From JBAZOY01 sp041648505 (GTDB lineage Bacteria; Desulfobacterota; Syntrophia; Syntrophales; CG2-30-49-12), in NCBI GenBank assembly GCA_041648505.1, contig JBAZOY010000048.1, forward strand, positions 1 to 18,738: 18,738 nucleotides of DNA. Reading direction: 5' to 3'. Below, one piece after another: positions 16,801-18,738 of this stretch. A program made the translations under genes and the position numbers. The notes below the pieces were generated by a model that was given only the letters and a program-made list of their open reading frames with translations, was not told the origin of the DNA and made no database searches. How positions within the stretch are numbered: position 1 is the stretch's first letter; each line of letters starts with the position of its first letter.

Positions 16801-18738
16801 TTCATCAGTGCCATTCTTAGCGGTAGCATAGGTTTAAGCAAAAATACAGCAGGCGTAGTTACTATTACCAGTGCCTGCACTTATACCGGCGCCACCACCA
16901 TTAACGCCGGCACGCTCACTCTGAAGGATTCGGGGTCAATCCTTAACACCACCGGCATTACTATTAACTACGGGGGTACACTTACCCTGGACAATAGCGC
17001 TACAAACAACACCAATCGTCTCCCAGACGCGCTGGCAGTAACGATGTATGGCGGTAATTTTAATTTTATCGGTAGCCCCAGCACAGACGCCTCTGAGACC
17101 GCCGGTGCTCTTACCTTAGGTTCGGCAAGCATTAACGCCGCCAACAGCGTAACTATCACTCCCGGAGCTGGCGGCTCTACGACCATGACCTTTGCCAGCC
17201 TCGTAAGAAACGCGGGCAATACTGTGCTTTTCAGAGGCACGGATTTAGGTTCTACGCCTGCTGTTAATGTTTCAACACTTATGTTCACTGCTGCGCCAGC
17301 GCTCACCGGTGGAAGCGGAGTTGCCGGGACAACCACGGTCAGCATAATCAGAGGCGCGTTTGGCGACGCTTCATTATCCGGCACTGGAACGGATATGGTG
17401 ACCTATAATGTTGGCAATACTAATGGCTTAAGGCTCTTAAACGGAGCTGGCTTTAGTGGCGAATATGCCACAGATTTAAGCACCACCAACTCTAACGTAA
17501 AATTGGCTTCTGCTGTGACCGCCTCTATCATTACCATCAACTCGCTCATCTTGGACTCAGGCGGTTCTGTGGCAGATGAGGGAAGCGCCCAGACACTTAC
17601 CTTTACTACCGGCAATATCATCAGTCTGACTGGAAATAGCGGTATTAACGGAGCCAACACCACTATAGACCTAGTCTCAGTTGAGGGATGTATCCTTACT
17701 CTTGGCGATCTGGCTGTTTCTGCTATCATTGCTGGCAGTAGTGGCGGAAGCCTGACCAAAGCTGGAGCCGGCACTCTTACCCTTAGCGCCGCTAACACCT
17801 ATACCGGCCTGACCACAATTAGCGCAGGAATGCTTCTTTATGGAACGAACAACGCCATCTTTACCGGCAACGTCGCGATTTTTAACGCCACATTAGACCT
17901 GAACGGCTACTCTGATACCATCGCAGCCCTGACCATGACCGGCGGCAGTGTTACTACCGCAGCCGGCATCCTGACCTTAGGCGGCAATGTTACCGGCAAT
18001 GCCAATGCCACCAGCGCTACTATTAGCGGCAACCTTGATTTTGGCACAGCTACAAGAACGTTCACCATTGCCGACGGAACCGCAGCCTATGATATGGTCA
18101 TCTCTGCGGTAATCAGCAGCGCCTCCGGAGCATACGGTATTATCAAGGCAGGAACAGGCACCCTCGTCCTCTCCGGAGCCAACACCTACACCGGTCTGAC
18201 CACATTAACTGCCGGTATTTTAACTATCCAAAACAACACTGCCTTAGGCACCCCAGCCGGCGTAACTACTGTTGCCACTGGCGCGATGTTGCAGATAGAC
18301 GGAAGCGGCCTCTCTATTGCTGAGCCGCTGAATACCTTAATCGGCACAGGAGTAGGAGGCGCCGGCGCTTTACGTAACCTCGCCAACAGTAATACCTGGA
18401 CCGGCGCGATTACTTTGGGAGCAGGAGGCGCCACCATTACTTGCGCCTCAGGCCTGCTTATCCTTACCGGAGGTATTACCGGAACAGGATTAGCCCTGAC
18501 TATTACCGGAGCAGGCAATACCACTATCTCCACTAATGGCATCAATACCTCAACCGCCGGCACGCTTACCAAAACCGGTGCCGGCACTCTCACTATCTCA
18601 GCTTCCGGTGACTACACCGGTCTGACCACATTAACTGCCGGTATTTTAACTATCCAAAACAACACTGCCTTAGGCACCCCAGCCGGCGTAACTACTGTTG
18701 CCACTGGCGCGATGTTGCAGATAGACGGAAGCGGCCTC
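1801..18738 (+). CDS. Giant FHA-type secreted protein with autotransporter-associated beta-strand repeats (C-terminus outside window)
   Basis: One frame is open without a stop from 1801 to the right edge, giving 5,646 residues and still incomplete. Residues 1-25 form a Sec signal peptide (K4-K5, hydrophobic core, likely cleavage after LLFA25). Residues about 26-300 resemble the filamentous haemagglutinin secretion domain: FNSFNI at 59-64, FGILNANG at 94-101, INPQG at 106-110 (NPxG motif) and VNSFVASTLDI at about 121-131. This domain normally directs export through an outer-membrane TpsB pore. Residues about 300-905 are beta-rich, with W-T-G openings at 565 and 774. Residues 906 onward are an array of PATR-like modules of the pattern GTLTLSGANTYTGTTTINAG. 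The modules are rich in Gly, Thr, Ala, Asn and Ile and poor in charged residues, as expected of a long beta-helix. The likely role is a surface fibre, adhesin or sheath; its target is unknown. No TpsB partner, LPxTG-like anchor or autotransporter barrel is seen. The gene overlaps the Cache gene by four bases. Confidence 0.93.
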   Translation, partial: MILKKVICLIFISALIFLQASLLFALPEGEQVEAGSATFDRPDQATLNIQADDKTVINFNSFNINQGETVNFIQPSASSSLLSRVTGGQMSQIFGILNANGILFLINPQGIYFGPTAKVNVNSFVASTLDISTNNFLAGNYILEHNSSSPYSQILNQGIITGNNIALIASAVANQGTVIGRLGKVFFISGDRATVSFDAKSMIQVEVNEETSGKVFGKDGVEVKDAVANSGTVEGAQVVMEARVAADIFKNAVNQQGIIKATGFNEEDGAICVTANRDIQISGNISIENNPSLQTIQNSSWGSITVDAKFNSTGSTTLRAFKDILVNADINTESGDLELLADADLDGTGSFKQASGTLVATNNPDSAVDKQGKPVGDITIQSSGESTLANIDAAANLILKQGGAPAVFNQWPDARITTGGSIVINPGVTLNAANTLYEIGKDWVNLGNFNAQFSKVSLVSERDALVRGNNVFYDFSITVPGKIVRFDGDSTQAILRNLTLRGEYGKLLVLKSIEPPKQWKINPQGVTDIVYTLIGDSVNIRGPPLKAIHSSSSGNLTNFDLDPYWTGQGLSYFWSDPDNWDTGTTPTAFDTVTFDGITGLNPNKNSIIDVFFSGTIDNLIIDGYAGTLTLNRDLTLRGNFIHNSGNFDPATYTVTFIDASKPSYIYGNNTFYNLTCITPGKTLIFEANSLTTVTNTLTIEGQDGNYITLKSSIAEKGKEFGIYINSVSDAEGNPYLEYLNVYYSRAFGPVIPVPAKHYYIPAELNIDWDDTHTWTGTTSNLWSVGSNWGGSAPGPGDDLVFPEGASNLSTINDIISGTCFANITISGSGYTLAGNLLGLTGNLTDSAASGGNTISLSLILGPNQTISVTNAAQTLTISGVLTDTGGIRGFTKAGSGTLALAAANDYTGTTTINAGILCYGTNDAILTGAITINGGTLDLNGYSDVIGALTMTGGSITTAAGTLTLGGDVITNAASTSATISGNLDLGGATRNFTVSDGAAAEDMVISAVISSTSGVYGITKAGTIASLLGTGTLVLTGANTYTGPTTVNAGVLNIQHSTALGTTLTGTTVASGAALQIQGGITIGNELLTLSGAGIADAAGVAITGALRNISGSNAWGGDITLGAGYTRINSDSGSLTLNGAIYGPTFALTVGGAGNTTISGVIATTTGALTKDGDGTLTLGAANIYTGATTISTGTLTLSGSGTALHSAFTIQTNGTLTLDNSGTNNTNRLGDALAVTLYGGNFNFIGSPSAAAYELAGVVTLGSTSLNGANTITITPGAGGSTTMTFVSLTKTAGATVLFRGTDLGSAPAANVSTLMFYAPPTLTGGGGAAGTTTVSILRGAFGDASLSGTGTDMVTYNVGNTNGLRLLNGAGFSGEYETVSLAVANTNVKLSSSVAPTASATINSLILNSGGAVASSIYTTTFTTGNIISFTGNAGINDTTLIAFGAAEACLLTLGDLTISSLITGTGGLTKSGTGTLTFSFANTYTGTTVINAGTLLYATNDAIFTGNVNIYLGTLNLAGFSDAIGVLAMTGGSITTAAGTLTLGGNVTGNACISTATISGNLDLGGNTRSFTIADGLVEDDMVISAVISVTELCGITKAGTGRLVLSGANTYTGPTTVTAGALSVSTLADGGSPSNIGASTNSEYCLVLNGGTLIYTGGPVSIDRLFSVGTSGGINNSGSGTLTFNNTGAIGLPVSGAHTLTITGSNNLTLAAIIADNGGATAIIKNWTGTLILSAANVYSGAVTVNAGTLTIQNSTALGSAIGATTVANGATLQIDGSDFSISDALTITGTGINSIVALRNLANNNTWLGNITLGTGGAIITTDAGNLTINGIISAAQPLTKNGAGTLTLGAVNTYTGATTINAGTLSYAVNNALAATAITLNGGILDISHFDTVGVVTLISGSIIGTSGVLTGTTSYAVESGTISAILGGGLTLIKSTAGTVTITSPCVYTGATTINAGTLILKDSGTAILSAFTINSGATLTLDNSGTNNTNRLADASAVTLYGGNFNFIGSPSADAYETAGALTLGSASINGANTVTIIPGAGGSTTMTFASLSRTGTTVLFRGTDLGSAPAANVSTLMFATAPALTGGAGAAGTTTVSIIRGAFGDASLSGTGTDMVTYNVGNTNGLRLLNGAGFSNEYLLNSLATTNANVRLTASTTAATITINSLILESGGSVADAGATRTVTFTTGNIISLSGNAGINGATTTIVFGAAEVCLLTLSDLTISSLITGTGGLTKSGTGTLTFSRANTYTGITRINAGTLRYATDDAISSGDVTVFNATYDLNGYSDTIGALTMTGGNITTAAGTLTLGGNVTGNANITSALISGNLDLGGATRSFTLANGTAFEDMVVSAVISSAFGAFGITKVTAGSVLVLSGANTYTGLTTVTTGILNLRNATATGTTAGGVSVASGAALQLQGGITVGVEDLILAGTGVATDGALRNIYGNNTWQGAITLVAATRINSDIGVLTLNGNISGPTFALTVGGVGSTTISGVIGTTSGTLTKDGAGTLTLTNANTYLGLTTLSAGVLNIQNAQALGTTAAGITLTSGAVLQLQGDIIVGDEALTLAGTGISITGALRNISGNNTWQGLLTLTVATRINSDSGTINLTNAGTITGATFALTIGGYGNTTISGIIGTTTGTLTKDGAGTLTLNAVNTYTGTTTISAGTLVYGINNTISTGAVTVNAGIFDISAFSDPDIGTVTLAGGTISGTTGVLSSTANYALQYGTLSAILGAAGGANIGLTKTSAGTVVITSLNTYTGVTTISAGTLSVSTLANGGIASNIGASDNAAANLTLNGGILLYTGDEVSTDRLFTLGSTAGTTINSSGSGTLTFSNTGTIVCSSTTARTLTITGSNNLSLACIIPDNTGATTLVKTGSGTLTLTAANSYSGATTVNHGVLNIQNATATGTIAGGITVAMGAALQIQGGITVGAEALTLSGTGIANDGALRNISGDNTWAGTITLGSVSRINSDSGLLTIPNTVTLTAVNVLRVGGAGNTTVNGVIGTAVAATLTKDGEGTLTLGAANTYTGLTTVSAGTLAYGVNNAISSGGITLNGGTLDISYFDTVGAVILTSGSITGTTGVLTGTAYTVESGTISAILAGAIGLTKNTAGTVTITSPCAYTGATTINAGTLILKDSGTAILSAFTINSGATLTLDNSGTNNTHRLGDALAVTLYGGNFNFIGSPSTDAYETAGALTLGSATIPGANTVTITPGAGGSTIMTFASLTRNAGSTVLFRGTDLGSAPAAKVSTLMFATAPALTGGGGAAGTTTVNIIRGAFGDTSLSGTGTDMVTYNVGNTNGLRLLNGAGFSNEYLLNSLAASANVRLAQATTAATFTINSLILESGGSVADAGVARTITFTTGNIISLTGNSGINGANTTIAFGAAEACVFTLGDLTISGIITGTGGLTKAGTAILTFSGNSPNTYSGTTRVNSGELDLNKTAGLNAFAGALTIGNTSASANAHIVKLLASNQIPAVTVTLYNSGKLDLNGFSDAILDLAMTGGNITTAAGTLTLGGNVTGNANATAATISGNLDLGGATRTFTIADGTTANDMDISALIGVTGAFGIIKAGAGVLVLSGANTYDGSTTITAGTLSVSTLANGLSPSNIGDSSNAATNLVLNGGTLYYTAGAASIDRLFSVGTTAGSTINSSGTGMLTFSNTGAMGFNSQTGARTLTLRGTNNITMAVVIGDNTGATALTKSDNGTLIVTAANTYTGLTTVSAGVLNIQNVTALGATTGATSVTSGAQLQIQGGIIVGAEALTLNGTGISTTGALRSISGNNTWQGAITLAAASRINSDSNLLTLSGNISGAFGLTVGGAGNTTISGIIGTGAGTLTKDWNGTLTLTNANTYTGLTTVSAGVLNIQNATALGTIAAGTSVTNGAQLQIQGNITVGAEALTLSGTGFYNNYGALRSTGNNTWQGLLTLAAASRINSDSGTLSLTNTGTITGATFALTVGGSGNTAITSIIGTTTGTLTKDGAGILTLNGTAANTYTGLTTVIAGELDLNKTAGINAIGGALTIGDGIGGADADIVKLLTANQIIDTSAVTLNNSGKLDLNGLSDTVGALTMTGGSVTTGAGTLTLGGNVTGNTNLTSATVSGNLALGATRTFTIANGAAASDMTVSALISGEGFGITKTDTGTLTLSYADNTYGTVAGAGITTINAGILSVVKLTNGGAASSIGDSSNAATNLVMGGGTLQYTGGTTSTDRNFTLTAATTSSIEVTTTATILTLSGASTNTTGALTKAGSGTLVLSGLNLHTGLTTVTAGTLRYGASNVISTGGVTVLGILDLNTWSDSVGAIIVTGGSITTGGGNLISTSTLTMTGGSVTTGAGTLTLGGNVTGNASTTSSTISGKLDLGGATRTFTINDTMQISAVISVTGAFGISKAEIGTLILTGANTYTGTTAVTVGILNIQNATALGTIAAGTTVSSGAQLQIQGDITVGAEAMTLNGSGIANTGALRNISGNNTWQGLLTLAAATRINSDSGTLNLTNAGTITGATFALTLGGTGNGTLASIIGTTTGTLTKDGLGTWTLSAANTYTGATTISQGVLNIQNATALGTIAAGTTVISGACLQIQGGITVGAETLTLNGTGIATDGALRNISGNNTCQGAITLNNGAPFITIASDADTLTLTGGVTGNGYVLIVGGAGNVTFSTAAIAGANTALTKNGAGTLTFNFANTYTGTTTINAGTLLYGVINAISTGGVTVNGGTLDIVTYTDSVGTVILISGAINGTTGILTSTATYDVRSGTISAIITGAVGLTKTTSGTVVLSGANTYTGLTTVSAGVLNIQNATATGTTAGGVTVTSGACLQIQGGITVGAETLTLNGTGIATDGALRNISGNNTCQGGIILGATGVRINSDSDLLTLSGGITGATFALTVGGAGNTTISSIIGTTTGTLTKDGAGTLTLSAVNTYTGITTVSAGNLTYGINDAISTGNITIAGGTLDIVSYLDTVGAVALTSGTITGTTGILTGTGTVYAVENGFISAILSGSIGLSKNTAGVVTITSACTYTGATTINAGTLTLKDSGSILNTTGITINYGGTLTLDNSATNNTNRLPDALAVTMYGGNFNFIGSPSTDASETAGALTLGSASINAANSVTITPGAGGSTTMTFASLVRNAGNTVLFRGTDLGSTPAVNVSTLMFTAAPALTGGSGVAGTTTVSIIRGAFGDASLSGTGTDMVTYNVGNTNGLRLLNGAGFSGEYATDLSTTNSNVKLASAVTASIITINSLILDSGGSVADEGSAQTLTFTTGNIISLTGNSGINGANTTIDLVSVEGCILTLGDLAVSAIIAGSSGGSLTKAGAGTLTLSAANTYTGLTTISAGMLLYGTNNAIFTGNVAIFNATLDLNGYSDTIAALTMTGGSVTTAAGILTLGGNVTGNANATSATISGNLDFGTATRTFTIADGTAAYDMVISAVISSASGAYGIIKAGTGTLVLSGANTYTGLTTLTAGILTIQNNTALGTPAGVTTVATGAMLQIDGSGLSIAEPLNTLIGTGVGGAGALRNLANSNTWTGAITLGAGGATITCASGLLILTGGITGTGLALTITGAGNTTISTNGINTSTAGTLTKTGAGTLTISASGDYTGLTTLTAGILTIQNNTALGTPAGVTTVATGAMLQIDGSGL
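1876..2700 (+). other. Two-partner secretion (FHA N-terminal) domain
   Basis: After the signal peptide the sequence follows the haemagglutination-activity/TPS family closely for about 110 residues. It has the strand ending FNSFNI, the Q-P-S segment before LLSRV, the IFGILNANG turn and the NPQG motif (nucleotides 2119-2130), then the VNSFVAST strand. Later parts repeat beta-helix-like phrases such as NQGIITGNNIALIAS and NSGTVEGAQVVMEA, which are typical of FhaB-type N-terminal helices. The right boundary at about 2700 is approximate. Confidence 0.85.
2701..4515 (+). other. Beta-rich spacer region before the repeat array
   Basis: Residues about 301-905 of the exoprotein are not built from the later modules. 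Two segments open with a W-T-G phrase (W565 and W774) followed a little later by a W-(S/D)-x-x-x-N-W phrase (YFWSDPDNWD, NLWSVGSNWG). This is the usual lead-in to autotransporter-associated beta-strand regions. Between them, NLIIDGYAGTLTLNRDLTL and NTFYNLTCITPGKTLIF look like short beta-solenoid strands. I recognise no catalytic motif. At 4093-4515 the sequence grades into the first module. Confidence 0.6.
5359..6264 (+). repeat. B module, copy 1 (follows a C module, not E)
   Basis: About 302 residues, the largest module type. It runs through TLDNSGTNNTNRLGDALAV, YGGNFNFIG, VLFRGTDLGSAP, RGAFGDASLSGTG, NTNGLRLLNGAGF, INSLIL and GDLTISSLITGTGGLTK. Similar composite modules are common in autotransporter-associated beta-strand proteins of environmental bacteria. 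Unlike the other three copies it is preceded by a C module and lacks a cysteine just before its opening Y. Confidence 0.82.
7384..8967 (+). repeat. E-B-A cassette, copy 1
   Basis: Modules E (7384-7668), B (7669-8577) and A (8578-8967) in this order. The cassette recurs at 10915 and 16591. Within it, 7684-7770 is identical to 11212-11298 (87 bp) and 8158-8264 is identical to 11689-11795 (107 bp), so this cassette and the second are relatively recent copies. Confidence 0.82.
10915..12585 (+). repeat. E-B-A cassette, copy 2, with a longer A module
   Basis: Modules E (10915-11196), B (11197-12111) and A (12112-12585). E and B match cassette copy 1 closely, including long identical DNA runs. The A module has a different head, with GELDLNKTAG and then HIVKLL and NQI, and is 474 bp instead of about 390. 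The same head is found in the A module at 13816. Confidence 0.82.
15549..15676 (+). repeat. Near-identical 128-bp tract, first copy (C module at 15460)
   Basis: Identical to 16263-16390 except at 15609 (G against A at 16323, synonymous). Sequence on both sides diverges at once. Both copies carry a TGT cysteine where other C modules have TGG tryptophan in the NNTWQG motif. Confidence 0.9.
16263..16390 (+). repeat. Near-identical 128-bp tract, second copy (C module at 16174)
   Basis: Offset 714 bp (238 codons) from the first copy, with an unrelated E module and parts of C modules between. It shares the W-to-C change (C-Q-G at 16381-16389). Confidence 0.9.
16591..18186 (+). repeat. E-B-A cassette, copy 3
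   Basis: Modules E (16591-16881), B (16882-17799) and A (17800-18186). The order and hallmarks match the other cassettes, but the DNA is more diverged from copies 1 and 2 than they are from each other by inspection. The head of B here reads SILNTTGITINYGGT instead of the TAILSAFTINSGAT of the others. Confidence 0.8.
18186..18312 (+). repeat. Exact 127-bp direct repeat, internal copy
   Basis: Identical to the last 127 bases of the window (18612-18738), offset 426 bp or 142 codons. The base before the repeat differs (C at 18185, A at 18611), so 127 is the exact length as seen. Confidence 0.95.
18612..18738 (+). repeat. Exact 127-bp direct repeat, copy ending at the window edge
   Basis: It begins the last, truncated C module and stops precisely at the edge. 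In frame it repeats YTGLTTLTAGILTIQ and the following residues of the preceding module. It is either a true tandem copy or the overlap of an unresolved assembly-graph loop. Confidence 0.95.

Larger units (their letters stand above)
4516..18738 (+). repeat. Array of 32 PATR-like modules in five families
   Basis: Each module is taken from the Y of one Y-(T/S)-G-type motif to the next (H-T-G at 14614). Starts and families: A 4516, C 4924, B 5359, A 6265, D 6649, C 7033, E 7384, B 7669, A 8578, C 8968, C 9382, E 9802, D 10105, C 10495, E 10915, B 11197, A 12112, D 12586, C 12979, C 13390, A 13816, D 14290, A 14614, C 15040, C 15460, E 15886, C 16174, E 16591, B 16882, A 17800, C 18187, C 18613 (cut by the edge). 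Typical lengths are A 384-474, B 906-918, C 351-435, D 324-393 and E 282-303 bp, all whole codons. Hallmarks: A has DLNGYSD and GGNVTGNA; B has YGGNFNFIG and FRGTDLGS; C has LQIQGGITVGAEALTL and RINSDSG; D has STLANG and DRLF; E has DTVGAV and SGTISAIL. Confidence 0.88.

Noticed and set aside
5877..18593. Many long open frames on the - strand opposite the repeat array, rich in Val, Pro, Leu and Ala
   Set aside because: They lie opposite the exoprotein frame and arise because its codons (GGC, ACC, GCC and the like) rarely produce stops in the complement. Their sequences repeat in step with the modules, have no convincing ribosome sites and match no family I know.
4516..18738. CRISPR-like or satellite array
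   Set aside because: Repeats are long, coding, in frame and of several families; there are no short constant repeats with unique spacers.
1801..18738. Possible frameshifts or fusion of several genes in the long frame
   Set aside because: Translation of the whole stretch shows the expected motifs in one frame throughout, with module lengths always multiples of three and no internal stop.

Overview
The window reads as a piece of a Gram-negative, probably uncultivated bacterium. It carries one enormous cell-surface exoprotein gene, preceded by a small membrane sensor-like gene and the 3' part of a group II intron, all on the + strand. An outer membrane is implied by the two-partner-secretion (filamentous haemagglutinin, FhaB-type) N-terminal domain. 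Giant haemagglutinin/autotransporter-repeat proteins of this style are known in Omnitrophota and in Planctomycetota/Verrucomicrobiota-type lineages. Assignment to one of these is inference from style only, because the window holds no marker gene.

Layout. Positions 1-482 are the right-hand part of a group II intron that runs off the left edge. Its domain V and domain VI hairpins fold cleanly, and a bulged branch-point A at 476 is the seventh base from the 3' end at 482. No reverse transcriptase is encoded between the domain I-III-like sequence and domain V, so this copy is ORF-less or has lost its ORF. Positions 483-532 are the short leader of the next gene. Positions 533-1804 encode a 423-residue protein with two membrane segments and an extracytoplasmic Cache-type sensor domain but no recognisable output domain. 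Its stop overlaps the start of the next gene (ATGA, 1801-1804).

From 1801 to the last base of the window (18738) a single frame stays open for 5,646 codons without a stop. The protein begins with a Sec signal peptide, followed by an FHA-type secretion domain with an NPQG motif. Next comes about 600 residues of other beta-rich sequence with two W-T-G openings. From 4516 onward there is an array of autotransporter-associated beta-strand (PATR-like) repeats. I divided this array into 32 modules, each opening at a Y-(T/S)-G-type motif (H-T-G once), and sorted them into five families (A-E). Their order is A C B A D C E B A C C E D C E B A D C C A D A C C E C E B A C C(partial). Family B (about 302-306 residues) is always followed by A, and E-B-A occurs three times as a higher-order cassette.

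The right edge falls at the end of an exact 127-bp repeat of sequence 426 bp upstream. This suggests an assembly break at an unresolved internal repeat, so the true gene is longer and its copy number at this point is unknown. The left edge lies inside a potentially multicopy intron, so the window may be a whole contig bounded by repeats at both ends. The plausible joint picture is a translationally coupled pair: a Cache membrane protein and a very large secreted fibre or sheath protein. The partner transporter (TpsB) and any C-terminal anchor are outside the window.
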